In this document: positions 1-9,050 of the stretch, piece by piece
Layout: every line of letters starts with the position of its first letter
How positions within the stretch are numbered: position 1 is the stretch's first letter
Source of the DNA: Litoribrevibacter albus
Lineage (GTDB): Bacteria; Pseudomonadota; Gammaproteobacteria; Pseudomonadales; Litoribrevibacteraceae
Assembly (NCBI RefSeq): GCF_030159995.1
Contig: NZ_BSNM01000016.1
Span: 682,001-746,000 of the forward strand
Length of the DNA stretch: 64,000 bases
Direction: 5' to 3'
Notes under the pieces: model-generated
The model's input: only the letters and a program-made list of their open reading frames with translations
Databases searched by the model: none
Told to the model about the DNA's origin: nothing
Translations under genes and position numbers: made by a program

Positions 1-2119
1 CGAGTTCCTGCATCTTACTCTTAATGAGGGAGTGGCCTGATTTCCATACCACCGGGCGACCGCCTTGTTGACTGATGTAAGCGCCAAGTTTGTTGGAGCA
101 CTTCACGTCATAGACGATGTCGGTGCCAGGGCAGCGGCTGAGCACATCTTTCGCAAACAGCATCATTAGCTGATCCGGTTGGACGATGTTGCCTTCATTA
201 TCGACCACCACCAGTCGATCTCCGTCACCATCAAAGGCAACGCCTAAGTCCGCATGCTTGCCCTGAACGGTGGCAATCAGGTCTTTCAGGTTTGCTTCTA
301 TGGTCGGGTCCGGGTGATGATTCGGGAAGTTGCCATCCACTTCGCAATACAAGGGAATAACATCACAGCCGATGCTTTCAAACAGTCTCGGTGCGTATTG
401 GCCTGCGACCCCATTACCGGCGTCGACAACTACGGTCAGCGGTTGGGCCACTGCAATGTCTGAAACGATGCGCTCTAGGTAGTCCTGATCCAGATTGGCT
501 TTGTGATAGGAGCCTTCACCGGAGAGTAAATCGTTTTCAATGATGCGGGTGTAGAGATTCCGTATGCCCTCTTCATGCAGAGATTCACCGTCGATCACGA
601 TCTTGATGCCATTATATTCCGGTGGATTATGAGATCCGGTGATCATCACACAAGTATTGGAGTCTTGCGTAAAGGCGGCAAAGTAGGCAACGGGGGTGGC
701 TACCTGACCGATATCGATCACGTCACGGCCGGTGGATTTCAAACCATGAATCATCGCATTCGCTAATTCCGGACTGGACAGACGGCCATCGTAGCCGACG
801 TATACCGTTTGTTGGCCTCGTTCGTAGGCTTCACTGCCAATGGCTTGACCGATCAGTTCTATGGTTTCTGGTGTCAGTTGTGAGCCAACTTGTCCGCGAA
901 TGTCGTAGGCTCGGAAAATCTGAGCCGGAACCAGCTGGCTGTCCCCTTCTTCCAGTTCCATCGATTCTTCGTCCAGATCCAAGTCCAAATGAAGATCGTC
1001 GGTGGCAATGTCCGCTTGATCCTGGGCTGATGAATTCTCAAACACATCAGGCGTTGTTGGAATTAAGGTATCGATCATACCCGGGCCATTTCGGCGGGTC
1101 TGCTGATACAGCGCCTGAGCCAGAGTTGCAAACTGTGGTAACGAGAAATCTGGCATCTTAGGCTTGCGGCCACCGGTTAGGGAAAGTGTCAGCTCTGACA
1201 GCATATGCATGTTTTTGTTGAGCTTTTGGTTCAGTACATATTGGAAAATCAACATACCAACAATAACAAGCAAACTGGCTATGGCACTGGCAATAAAGGT
1301 CTGATTTTGATCGACTAATGGTTGCGATAATTGAGCGTTCGATAGTTTGAAGCTTAATTGAATATGCGGGACGTTTGAGTTTTGAGTGAAGACCAGATTC
1401 TGGTTGTTGCCTTGTCCTTGCTGGAAGAGCAAGGTAGGCGAACCATTGGAGAATTGTTGTTGAATAATCAACTCCCCAAGCGATGAGTCCATTAAGAAGA
1501 AGCTGCCGATCACGGCACTGCTATCAAACGTAATCAACAGAGAACCAATCATCTTGTCCTGGGCATTATTAATCGGAGCGATGCTTTGCAGATAATAACG
1601 CTTATTGAGACGATGAAATTCCACAGGAACGCTCTTCCCTTTTTCCAGACGTTTGACCATATCCAGACCTGCAAACGTCAGTGGAATGTCTGAATGAGTG
1701 TCCAATTGAGCATGGCCTACAGGAATGATTCGGGTGCTGACGGCGAATGGCAGAGTAGCCGTAATGCGTCGTTCTGCTTGTTGAATGGCTTGAGGGTCGC
1801 GACTTGCAATAATTGAGGCTAAGCCTGCCTGAGTTGCAACACCTTGCGAGGCTTGCTGAGCGTTGCTGAGGTTGTTATTGAGTTGCGATAGGTAATTCGT
1901 TCCCAGCGTATGTTGCAGTGTCTTAACGTGTTTTTGGTTCGCGTCGCTGCTTGAGAGAAGTTGGACGCCAGTACTGATGGCGATGGCAATTAAGATAAAC
2001 ACCAGTAATACAAGGGTTAACCCGAACAGACCGTTTTTCTGTTTTGGGTTAGCTGGTTGTTTGGTTGACGCTTTGGGGGCTACGTCGGCTTCAGTGTTTT
2101 TCTTTTTAAAAAGGGCCAC
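1..2119 (-). CDS. algC: Phosphomannomutase/phosphoglucomutase, long membrane-anchored form, cut by left edge
   Basis: Interconverts hexose 6- and 1-phosphates, feeding GDP-mannose and LPS or exopolysaccharide precursors. Read from a GTG at 2119 (weak AGGA upstream), it runs off the window after about 706 residues. A membrane helix lies near residues 35-55 and a second one near 265-285, with an extracytoplasmic stretch between; the mutase follows. In the mutase I see the phosphoserine loop TGSHNPP (Ser near residue 496), the metal loop DGDGDR (near 630) and WKSGHSLIK just before the edge; the sugar-binding GEMSGH loop would lie outside. Long AlgC forms with this N-terminal extension are known in Pseudomonas. 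It follows dut and coaBC on the same strand, as in Pseudomonas. Identity is secure; what the N-terminal region does is unknown. Confidence 0.93.
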   Translation of the reverse strand, partial: MALFKKKNTEADVAPKASTKQPANPKQKNGLFGLTLVLLVFILIAIAISTGVQLLSSSDANQKHVKTLQHTLGTNYLSQLNNNLSNAQQASQGVATQAGLASIIASRDPQAIQQAERRITATLPFAVSTRIIPVGHAQLDTHSDIPLTFAGLDMVKRLEKGKSVPVEFHRLNKRYYLQSIAPINNAQDKMIGSLLITFDSSAVIGSFFLMDSSLGELIIQQQFSNGSPTLLFQQGQGNNQNLVFTQNSNVPHIQLSFKLSNAQLSQPLVDQNQTFIASAIASLLVIVGMLIFQYVLNQKLNKNMHMLSELTLSLTGGRKPKMPDFSLPQFATLAQALYQQTRRNGPGMIDTLIPTTPDVFENSSAQDQADIATDDLHLDLDLDEESMELEEGDSQLVPAQIFRAYDIRGQVGSQLTPETIELIGQAIGSEAYERGQQTVYVGYDGRLSSPELANAMIHGLKSTGRDVIDIGQVATPVAYFAAFTQDSNTCVMITGSHNPPEYNGIKIVIDGESLHEEGIRNLYTRIIENDLLSGEGSYHKANLDQDYLERIVSDIAVAQPLTVVVDAGNGVAGQYAPRLFESIGCDVIPLYCEVDGNFPNHHPDPTIEANLKDLIATVQGKHADLGVAFDGDGDRLVVVDNEGNIVQPDQLMMLFAKDVLSRCPGTDIVYDVKCSNKLGAYISQQGGRPVVWKSGHSLIKSKMQEL

Positions 2120-2227
2120 GTTAGAGTCCTAAATTGCTTAGTTACTGAGTCCATGTAAGGGATAAGCATAGCCTATTATGATCGCACACTATGCTTTCCC
2201 CCGATCTCTCTCGTTGAACCGAAGTGA

Positions 2228-2686
2228 TTAGTGTTTGCCTGTACTGCCAAATCCACCTTCACCACGATGAGATTCATCAAAATCACTGACGATTTTAAAT
2301 TCTGGTTGAATCACTGGCACAATCACCATCTGGGCAATACGTTCACCGATTTCAACCGTAAAACTGGTGTTACCACGGTTCCATACCGACACCATTAACT
2401 GGCCCTGGTAATCCGAATCGATCAGACCAACCAGATTACCCAACACGATGCCGTGTTTATGGCCTAGGCCGGATCTTGGTAACAACATCGCTGCCAAACC
2501 TGGATCATCAAGGTGGATGGCCATTCCTGTCGGGATAAGATGCGTTTCTCCCGGGTTAATGGTTAAGGCTTCGTCCAAACAGGCGCGTAGATCTAAACCG
2601 GCAGACCCCTGAGTCGCGTACGTAGGCATTGGAATAGATTGACCTAAACGGTCATCAAGGATTTTAAGATCTACAATTACAGACAT
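2228..2686 (-). CDS. dut: dUTP diphosphatase (dUTPase)
   Basis: Hydrolyses dUTP to dUMP and diphosphate, keeping uracil out of DNA and supplying dUMP for dTMP synthesis. The 152 residues match the usual length of the trimeric enzyme. Conserved motifs are visible: [25 protein letters not shown] with the catalytic Asp, and the flexible glycine-rich tail GEGGFGSTG. The ATG at 2686 has an AAAGGT ribosome site. It lies between coaBC and algC on the same strand, the standard gammaproteobacterial order. It complements the uracil glycosylase found further along in this window. Confidence 0.97.
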   Translation of the reverse strand: MSVIVDLKILDDRLGQSIPMPTYATQGSAGLDLRACLDEALTINPGETHLIPTGMAIHLDDPGLAAMLLPRSGLGHKHGIVLGNLVGLIDSDYQGQLMVSVWNRGNTSFTVEIGERIAQMVIVPVIQPEFKIVSDFDESHRGEGGFGSTGKH

Positions 2687-2796
2687 GTATTTACCTTTAA
2701 GTCTTGAATTAATAAGTAGTATTTCATTTTGGACGATAAAATTGAATCGTCTAAATTGTGTGAATTTGTAGCCACAAAGTTAGGGGTGGCGTGTGA

Positions 2797-4029
2797 CTAA
2801 TCCTTTAACTGAGTCTTGATACAGTTAAGAATTTCGCTGGCCATTTGGGCTTTCGACATCAGCTCCAGTTCTCTCTGACCGCTTCCCCAGAAAACAGTGG
2901 CAGCATTATTATCGCTGTTGAAGCCAATCTTTGTATTGGAAACATCATTGGCCACTATCATGTCGAGATTTTTACGCGCCAGCTTTGCTTGGGCGTATTG
3001 AGCGACATCCTGCGTCTCGGCAGCAAAGCCCACCGTAAATGGTCGTTCCGGGTGTTGAGCCACGGTGGCGACAATGTCCGGGTTCTTGACTAGCTTGATG
3101 ATCATCTGGTCTTCCCCGTCCACTTTTTTGATTTTGTGTTCGGCGATTTCGGATGGTCGATAATCCGCAACTGCAGCTGAAGCGATGAAAACATCGGTCT
3201 CAGAAATACGTTGCAAGCTGGCTTCGAGCATTTGCTCGGCACTTTTCACTTGAATGCGTTCAACCCGGTCCGGGCAGGGTAAGTTTGTTGGTCCTGAAAT
3301 CAAGGTTACTTGGGCTCCCTGATCTGCCGCTGCCTGAGCTAATGCGTAGCCCATTTTTCCAGAGCTGTGGTTTGAAATGTAGCGCACAGGGTCGATGGCT
3401 TCTTGCGTTGGACCGGCCGTAATCACTACGTGTTTACCGGTAAAGGCGCCCTCTTCAAAGTATTCAGCAGTAAGCTCTGTGATTTGTTCAGGTTCGAGCA
3501 TTCGGCCGGGACCAACATCACCACAGGCTTGTTCGCCCTCAGCCGGGCCCATCCAGATCAATCGTTGCTCATCATAAAGGCTTTTCAATTGTGCGATGTT
3601 GTTTTGGGTGGCTGGACTGGCCCACATTTGTTGGTTCATGGCCGGAGCCAAAGCAATTGGGGACTTTGTTGCCAGGCAGATGGTGCTTAATAGATCATCC
3701 CCTTTCCCTTGTGCCAGCGTTGCCAGGAAATTCGCTGTGGCAGGAGCAATAACCATCAAATCGGCCCAGCGAGCTAACTCAATGTGGCCCATGCCAGCTT
3801 CTGCTTCAGGATCGAGAAGGCTGGTATGTACGGGGTTCCCTGACAGGGCTTGTAAGGTCAGAGGCGTGACAAACTCTTGGGCGGATCGGGTCATGACCAC
3901 ATGAACTTCAGCGCCAGCCTTTTTATAATGACGGACCAGCTCTGCACACTTATAGGCGGCAATACCACCAGTAATACCCAACAGAATACGCTTGTTTTGC
4001 AAACGAGACAGAATATTTCCTGAGTTCAT
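2797..4029 (-). CDS. coaBC: Bifunctional phosphopantothenoylcysteine decarboxylase / phosphopantothenate-cysteine ligase
   Basis: Catalyses two consecutive steps of coenzyme A synthesis: CTP-dependent joining of cysteine to 4'-phosphopantothenate, then FMN-dependent decarboxylation to phosphopantetheine. The N-terminal flavoprotein half begins [12 protein letters not shown] and contains the APAMNQQMW stretch with the catalytic region; the C-terminal half shows [18 protein letters not shown], the synthetase signature. I chose the ATG at 4029 (410 residues, close to the E. coli length) because an open frame extending to 4098 adds 23 residues with no family resemblance; AAGGA lies about 12 nt upstream. 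The gene is divergent from radC, as in E. coli and Pseudomonas. Confidence 0.95.
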   Translation of the reverse strand: MNSGNILSRLQNKRILLGITGGIAAYKCAELVRHYKKAGAEVHVVMTRSAQEFVTPLTLQALSGNPVHTSLLDPEAEAGMGHIELARWADLMVIAPATANFLATLAQGKGDDLLSTICLATKSPIALAPAMNQQMWASPATQNNIAQLKSLYDEQRLIWMGPAEGEQACGDVGPGRMLEPEQITELTAEYFEEGAFTGKHVVITAGPTQEAIDPVRYISNHSSGKMGYALAQAAADQGAQVTLISGPTNLPCPDRVERIQVKSAEQMLEASLQRISETDVFIASAAVADYRPSEIAEHKIKKVDGEDQMIIKLVKNPDIVATVAQHPERPFTVGFAAETQDVAQYAQAKLARKNLDMIVANDVSNTKIGFNSDNNAATVFWGSGQRELELMSKAQMASEILNCIKTQLKD

Positions 4030-4163
4030 CTGTGTGATCCGTCCTTTCAATGCGATAAAAAAGCAGAATATACCACGGCTGACTGCAAATTCAGACAATA
4101 AGCGGATGTTCTCTCTGATATGAAGTTGTTACTGAGTAAGGCTCAGTCACAGGAGGACAGAAC

Positions 4164-4838
4164 ATGGCAATTAATCACTGGCCATTAGCGGAACGCCCAA
4201 GGGAGAAACTGATCGAGCGCGGAGCCACAGCCTTATCGGATGCCGAGCTATTGGCGATTTTTTTGCGAACGGGGGTAAAAGGAAAGACAGCGTTGGATTT
4301 GTCTCGGGAATTACTGAATGAATACGGCGATTTGCGCAGCTTATTAAAAGCCTCGGAGCATCGGTTCTGTCAATCGCATGGTCTCGGGCAAGCCAAGTAT
4401 GTTCAGTTACAGGCTGTGATGGAAATGAGTAAGCGGGTTTTGCAAACGGGCTTGAAACGCGGAACCGCATTAACCTCTCCGGCTCAGTCCAGAGAAGTGA
4501 TCGGTCGTGAACTGAGAGATGAAGTGCGAGAAGTCTTTGCGTGTTTGTTTCTGGATAATCAACACCGGGTGATTACCTTTGAACGGCTGTTTTGGGGCAC
4601 CGTTAATGCTGCCAGTGTCTATCCGAGAGAAGTGGTACGACGAGCCTTGGAGTTATCCTCCAGCGCGGTGATCTTTGCACATAATCATCCGAGCGGTGTG
4701 GCTGAACCGAGTCGTGCAGACCGTCAAATCACCGACCAGTTGATTAATGCGTTGTCATTAATAGAGGTTCGGGTTTTGGATCATTTTGTGGTCGGTGATC
4801 CGGATGTGGTAAGTTTTGCGGAACGAGGCTTACTTTGA
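4164..4838 (+). CDS. radC: RadC-family JAMM/MPN+ domain protein
   Basis: RadC is widely conserved and was historically tied to DNA repair, but its biochemical role is unsettled. The 224-residue protein has an N-terminal helix-hairpin-helix-like region ([13 protein letters not shown], near residues 75-90) and a C-terminal JAMM metalloprotease-fold domain with HNHPSG followed by a downstream Asp (SRADRQ), the zinc-ligand pattern. The start is supported by a strong AGGAGG site 9 nt upstream of the ATG. It is divergent from coaBC with a 134-bp gap and precedes the ribosomal pair rpmB-rpmG, the common order in this group. The family call is sure; function is not. Confidence 0.95.
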   Translation: MAINHWPLAERPREKLIERGATALSDAELLAIFLRTGVKGKTALDLSRELLNEYGDLRSLLKASEHRFCQSHGLGQAKYVQLQAVMEMSKRVLQTGLKRGTALTSPAQSREVIGRELRDEVREVFACLFLDNQHRVITFERLFWGTVNAASVYPREVVRRALELSSSAVIFAHNHPSGVAEPSRADRQITDQLINALSLIEVRVLDHFVVGDPDVVSFAERGLL

Positions 4839-4909
4839 TGTATAAACTTGCTGTTCATCTTGTATTTGACCCAAACAGCACTGTTTGTATATGAAATATT
4901 CAATAAAAC

Positions 4910-4938
4910 TTGCTATTGGTTGGTCGCTCTGGTATAAA
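4910..4938 (+). promoter_or_regulatory. Probable sigma70 promoter for rpmB-rpmG
   Basis: TTGCTA and TATAAA are separated by exactly 17 bp, and a TG lies one base before the -10 box (extended -10). It is 130 bp upstream of the rpmB start, leaving a leader of about 120 nt in which I see no strong hairpin. Confidence 0.6.
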
Positions 4939-5067
4939 TGCCCGCTCGATTTATGCCGGTGCCAAAAATATTAATCAGATTGAGTTAAATCTGGTGGCTT
5001 AATATACAAGAGCATCATTAGTTAACAGAATTTATTGCGACGAATATAATTCGTTGGAGGCGAAACA

Positions 5068-5304
5068 ATGTCTAGGGTTTGTCAAGTAACTGGTAAGCGT
5101 CCAGTCACTGGTAACAACGTTTCACACGCAAACAACAAAACCAAGCGTCGTTTCTTGCCAAACCTGCAGACGCACCGTTTCTGGGTTGAAGGCGAGAAAC
5201 GTTTCGTAAAACTACGTATCTCTACTAAAGGTATGCGTATTATCGATAAGAAGGGCATCGAGGCTGTACTTGCTGACCTTCGCGCTCGCGGCGAAAAAAT
5301 TTAA
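5068..5304 (+). CDS. rpmB: 50S ribosomal protein L28
   Basis: Component of the large ribosomal subunit. The 78 residues match the family length and begin [12 protein letters not shown], followed by the basic segment [13 protein letters not shown] typical of L28. There is a single Cys near the N terminus, so it lacks the full zinc-binding set. A GGAGG site precedes the ATG. rpmG follows 12 bp later, and the pair is probably co-transcribed from the extended -10 promoter at 4910. Confidence 0.98.
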   Translation: MSRVCQVTGKRPVTGNNVSHANNKTKRRFLPNLQTHRFWVEGEKRFVKLRISTKGMRIIDKKGIEAVLADLRARGEKI

Positions 5305-5316
5305 GGAGCCTGAACC

Positions 5317-5472
5317 ATGCGTGATAAAATTAAACTAGTTTCATCTGCTGGTACTGGTCACTTCTACACTACGGACAAGAACAAGCGTAATACTCCAGAC
5401 AAGTTGGAGTTCAAAAAATACGATCCTGTTGTTCGTAAGCACGTGATCTATAAAGAAGCTAAAATCAAATAA
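5317..5472 (+). CDS. rpmG: 50S ribosomal protein L33
   Basis: Large-subunit ribosomal protein of 51 residues ([19 protein letters not shown] at the N terminus, [11 protein letters not shown] at the C terminus). It contains no cysteine, so it is the zinc-independent form. AAGGAG overlaps the rpmB stop region and serves as its ribosome site. A clear intrinsic terminator follows 20 bp after the stop, closing the rpmB-rpmG operon. Confidence 0.98.
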   Translation: MRDKIKLVSSAGTGHFYTTDKNKRNTPDKLEFKKYDPVVRKHVIYKEAKIK

Positions 5473-5491
5473 GATTTCTGCTTCCAGCGAG

Positions 5492-5516
5492 AACCCGGCT
5501 TTATGCCGGGTTTTTT
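5492..5516 (+). terminator. Rho-independent terminator of rpmB-rpmG
   Basis: Perfect 8-bp stem AACCCGGC / GCCGGGTT with a 5-nt loop, running into six T residues (two of the T's also pair in the stem). Confidence 0.9.
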
Positions 5517-5607
5517 CGTTTTGGTACTTTTCAAGCAAACACACCACTGCCCGTACTTTGCCGGCTTCGTCTAAACTTTCCCTAAGAATTAATCGATTGA
5601 GGTTACT

Positions 5608-6204
5608 ATGGAATTTCTCAATGCCTTTCTGATGTTGTTTTTGATTATGGATCCATTGGGGAACTTACCTGTCTTTATGTCGGTATTAAAGTCCGTGCCG
5701 GAAGAGCGTCGTACTGCAGTTCTGCGTCGTGAGCTATTGATTGCGCTTACGATCATGATGATCTTTTTGTTTGCTGGTCAGGCGATTCTCAATGCGCTAA
5801 ATCTGAAGCAGGAATCGGTCAGTATTGCCGGTGGTATTATTCTGTTTATCATCGCGATTCGGATGATTTTCCCAGGGCGTGGTGGTGTCATGGGGGCGCA
5901 ACCCGAAGGCGAACCCTTCGTTGTTCCGTTGGCGACACCTATGATTGCCGGGCCTTCGATTTTGGCGATGTTGATCCTGTTAGTGAACAATGAGCCAGAA
6001 CGTCAGTTGGAATGGGCTTTGGCCTTATTCTGCGCCTGGCTTTTTAGCTCCATCATCTTGTTAGCCTCTAAGCCGTTGTTTAAGTTATTGAAGCAACGGG
6101 GTTTGATTGCTATCGAACGCCTGATGGGGATGATTCTGGTGATGATGTCGGTGCAAATGTTTTTGGATGGCGTGGTGCATTACGTTCAAACCCAAAGCAT
6201 GTAA
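5608..6204 (+). CDS. MarC-family integral membrane protein
   Basis: A 198-residue, very hydrophobic protein of the MarC/UPF0056 family, which was once linked to multiple antibiotic resistance but has no proven transport substrate. About six membrane helices can be drawn. The family hallmarks LFLIMDPLGNLPVF near the N terminus, SIAGGIILFIIAIRM in the middle and FVVPLATPMIAGPSI are present. The ATG has a GAGG site 7 nt upstream. It lies alone between the rpmG terminator and a convergent TRIC-like gene. Family assignment is firm; function is unknown. Confidence 0.9.
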   Translation: MEFLNAFLMLFLIMDPLGNLPVFMSVLKSVPEERRTAVLRRELLIALTIMMIFLFAGQAILNALNLKQESVSIAGGIILFIIAIRMIFPGRGGVMGAQPEGEPFVVPLATPMIAGPSILAMLILLVNNEPERQLEWALALFCAWLFSSIILLASKPLFKLLKQRGLIAIERLMGMILVMMSVQMFLDGVVHYVQTQSM

Positions 6205-6252
6205 GAGACTTGTGCTCGTAGGGCGTCTTCTTCCGTAGGTGTTGTTTATTCG

Positions 6253-6867
6253 TTAATGCTTGCTGGTAAAGGTAGGCAAGCTCAAGTGCTTGCGTATGGC
6301 AATCACACGTAATACACAGGTAATGCTGAGTGTGAGCAGGATGCGCCACTCCTCGTCTAACAGTGATTCGGTCGCAAAGTAGCTGACACCGCCGGCAATG
6401 GCGGTCAGAGCATAGATCTCTTCTCTTAAAACCAGCGGAATGTCGTTAGTGAGGACGTCACGGATCATACCTCCAACCGTCCCGGTCATAACCCCCATGA
6501 TAATGCAAATGGTGGGGCTGGCATCCAATGATTGAGCTACCTGAATCCCGATAAGATTAAACGTAGCCAAGCCGATGGCATCCATATACAACAACCATTG
6601 ACGTTTTCGGTGAATGTGGTTGGCAAACGACATCGTCAAGATGACCGAAGCTAACACCACAAACACGTAAATGTCATTTCTCACCCAAAACACAGGGGTG
6701 TTACCTAACACCAGATCCCGGAAGGTGCCTCCACCCACAGACGTCACTAACGCTAAAACAATAACGCCAAATAAATCGATGCCTTTTCCGCGTGCAGCCA
6801 GGGTGGCTGATGCGGACAGCACGGCCACCCCGAATAAATCCAGGCTATAGATAATTAATTCAGTCAT
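6253..6867 (-). CDS. TRIC/UPF0126 (YicG-like) membrane channel family protein
   Basis: 204-residue membrane protein with two repeats of three hydrophobic helices plus a seventh helix. Each repeat carries a glycine-rich kinked motif, GGGTFRDLVLGNTPVFW (near residues 45-62) and GGMIRDVLTNDIPLVL (near 130-147), the hallmark of the prokaryotic relatives of trimeric intracellular cation channels. By analogy it would conduct monovalent cations across the inner membrane; the ion and role here are inferred. Its start is 21 bp after the stop of the hydantoinase A-like gene on the same strand, suggesting one transcript, though the two functions have no obvious link. Confidence 0.88.
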   Translation of the reverse strand: MTELIIYSLDLFGVAVLSASATLAARGKGIDLFGVIVLALVTSVGGGTFRDLVLGNTPVFWVRNDIYVFVVLASVILTMSFANHIHRKRQWLLYMDAIGLATFNLIGIQVAQSLDASPTICIIMGVMTGTVGGMIRDVLTNDIPLVLREEIYALTAIAGGVSYFATESLLDEEWRILLTLSITCVLRVIAIRKHLSLPTFTSKH

Positions 6868-6888
6868 GTCGTTGGTATCGATTAGTAA

Positions 6889-8874
6889 TCAGTGTTGCTC
6901 TAATAGCAGGTGTCCGTGCTTGCTGACGGTGGCGTGCCAGTTTGGTTTTATCAGTGTAGTGGAAACTTGTTCACTGATCAGTGCCGGCCCTTGAATCACT
7001 GCTCCTGCCGGTAACGATTCACGTTGATATCTGGGCACCTGATCCGAAATCTGGAAGAGCGCTACCTCGCCTTCCGGTGCACTTGCTTGATCGCCTGTGT
7101 TGCTGATGGTGTTGCTTAATTCCGGCATTGAGATCTGATGGGTGAAAGCAAACACACGTACTCGTAAGGTTACTAACTCCACTGCCAGATTCATGCTATG
7201 ACCAAAGCGTGTCTGATGGGCTTGATGGAAGCGTTCGATGAGGTCGCTTCTTGGTTCGATGGCGAGATTAATTGTGAAGGATTGCCCCTGATAACGTAAA
7301 TCCGCAGAAACCTGTTGTTCCAGCTGCTCTGACAGAACACCCTCTGCCAATAGTTGTGATCTGCCCTGCTCGATTAAATCTGTCAGTTGTTGATCGATTT
7401 CAGACCACTGTAATTGGGTTGAATCGAGATTGACGGTTTTCGACAGCTGGCGCTCGTGTGGCGCTACCAACATGCCGTAGGCAGAAAGTACTCCGCCGAG
7501 GCGTGGTACCAGCGCTGTCTTAATGTTCATGGATTCTGCAATATCACAGACATGCAAGCCGCCGGCGCCACCGAAACAGGTTAAGCGATAGTCTCTCGGG
7601 TCTTCACCGCGTTTTACGGCGATGTTTCTTAATGCTCGTGTCATGTGCTCATTGGCAATGGTAATGATGCCTAAAGCGGCTTCTTCTGTGGTTAACCCGA
7701 GCGGTTCGGCAATGGTGTTGACGGCTGCTTTGGCCTTTTCCAAATCCAGAGTCATTTGTTTACCCAAAAAGGCCTCTGGGCGTAAGCGTCCAAGCACGGT
7801 ATTAGCATCGGTGACGGTTGGTCGTGTACCGCCCCGGCCGTAACAGGCTGGCCCGGGAAAGGCACCTGCCGATTCAGGGCCTACCTGCAGTAAACCGCCT
7901 TGATCAAGATAGGCGATGGAGCCACCACCTGCGCCGATGGTGTGCATGTCTACCATCGGTACCGCAACTGGATAATCACCAATGTGGCCATCATTGGTCA
8001 GACGGATTTCCCCATCAATCACCGCCACATCGGTGGATGTGCCGCCCATATCGAAGGTCAGCAGGCGTTGTTCATTGATATCTTTAGTCAGCGAACGTAC
8101 TGCTGCCAAGCCTCCTGCTGGTCCCGACAATAATAGATTTACTGCGCGATTGGCCGCTTGAGAAGCATCAATGGTACCGCCGGATGATTGCATGATTGCT
8201 AATGGTGACGGTGATACCCTGTCTTTCAGTTGTGTCAGGTAGGTTGATACCAAAGGGCCGAGCCAGGCATTTAGCCAGGTTGCCATCCCTCGCTCGTATT
8301 CTCGGTACTCAGGCAACACATAAGACGATCGAGAGGTGTAATAGCTGTCGCCGATCGCTTGCTCGATTTGTTGTTCAAACTGGTCATCCAGAAATGAGAA
8401 TAGCAAGTTAATTGCTACGGACTCTGGTTGTAATTCAGCCAGTTGTGCTTTCAAAAGCGCAATGTCTTCTGCCGTTAACGGTTCAAATACGCTACCGTTG
8501 GCATCTAACCGCCCTCCTGTTTCCAGGCATAAGTTGGCTTCTACTGGTGGTGGCGTTTCTGTGGGCGTTAGGTTGTAAAGCTCTTTACGGGTTTGACGTC
8601 CGATTGTGAGCGTATCTTTGAAGCCTCGATTAGTGATGTAGGCGGTTTTGACACCTTTTCCTTCCAGTGCTGCATTGGTAGCGACAGTACTGCCATGAAC
8701 CAGTATCAATTCACCTCGTTCGATTAAGGGGTGTAAGCCAAGCTCTTCAATACCTTGCAGAATTGCACGGTCAGGGGCATCAGGAGTGGAAAGGACTTTG
8801 TGAACTTTTATCTGTTGGCCATCAAATAGAACAAAATCTGTGAAGGTACCACCGGTATCAACGCCTAGAAACAT
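6889..8874 (-). CDS. Hydantoinase/oxoprolinase family protein, HyuA-type subunit
   Basis: 661-residue ATP-dependent amidase-like protein related to N-methylhydantoinase A and 5-oxoprolinase. The N terminus MFLGVDTGGTFTDFVLFD is the phosphate-1 signature of the actin-like ATPase fold. The second phosphate motif LLTFDMGGTSTDVAVID and AGGGSIAYLDQGG are also present, and the length is right for the A subunit. The HyuB-type partner, normally adjacent or fused, is absent on both sides: upstream lies a 176-bp gap and HDOD genes, downstream a TRIC-like gene. The ATG has AAGGAAG 5 nt upstream. The substrate cannot be read from sequence. Confidence 0.9.
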   Translation of the reverse strand: MFLGVDTGGTFTDFVLFDGQQIKVHKVLSTPDAPDRAILQGIEELGLHPLIERGELILVHGSTVATNAALEGKGVKTAYITNRGFKDTLTIGRQTRKELYNLTPTETPPPVEANLCLETGGRLDANGSVFEPLTAEDIALLKAQLAELQPESVAINLLFSFLDDQFEQQIEQAIGDSYYTSRSSYVLPEYREYERGMATWLNAWLGPLVSTYLTQLKDRVSPSPLAIMQSSGGTIDASQAANRAVNLLLSGPAGGLAAVRSLTKDINEQRLLTFDMGGTSTDVAVIDGEIRLTNDGHIGDYPVAVPMVDMHTIGAGGGSIAYLDQGGLLQVGPESAGAFPGPACYGRGGTRPTVTDANTVLGRLRPEAFLGKQMTLDLEKAKAAVNTIAEPLGLTTEEAALGIITIANEHMTRALRNIAVKRGEDPRDYRLTCFGGAGGLHVCDIAESMNIKTALVPRLGGVLSAYGMLVAPHERQLSKTVNLDSTQLQWSEIDQQLTDLIEQGRSQLLAEGVLSEQLEQQVSADLRYQGQSFTINLAIEPRSDLIERFHQAHQTRFGHSMNLAVELVTLRVRVFAFTHQISMPELSNTISNTGDQASAPEGEVALFQISDQVPRYQRESLPAGAVIQGPALISEQVSTTLIKPNWHATVSKHGHLLLEQH

Positions 8875-9050
8875 GAGGCTTCCTTATTGTGCGAGCAGAC
8901 TGAAACGGAATTTTAAGGGGGTGCCAGGTTGGGAACAAGTGAAAAAGCACAGGGTCACGGGATCTTCATGTTTTGGCTCCCGTAAAGCGAGCGCTGACTT
9001 ATCCAGATACGTTTATCAGGCCAAACCGGAGTTCGGCCAGGAAGAAAGGA

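Noticed and set aside
4030-4098. Upstream extension of coaBC
   Set aside because: In-frame ATG exists but the added 23 residues have no family resemblance, and the ATG at 4029 gives the standard length.
5341-5547. Open frame of 68 codons on the minus strand
   Set aside because: It is antisense to rpmG and its terminator, with no ribosome site and no recognisable protein.
8875-9050. Possible small gene between the HyuA and HDOD genes
   Set aside because: Frames there are short, lack ribosome sites and resemble no family; no RNA gene is recognised either.
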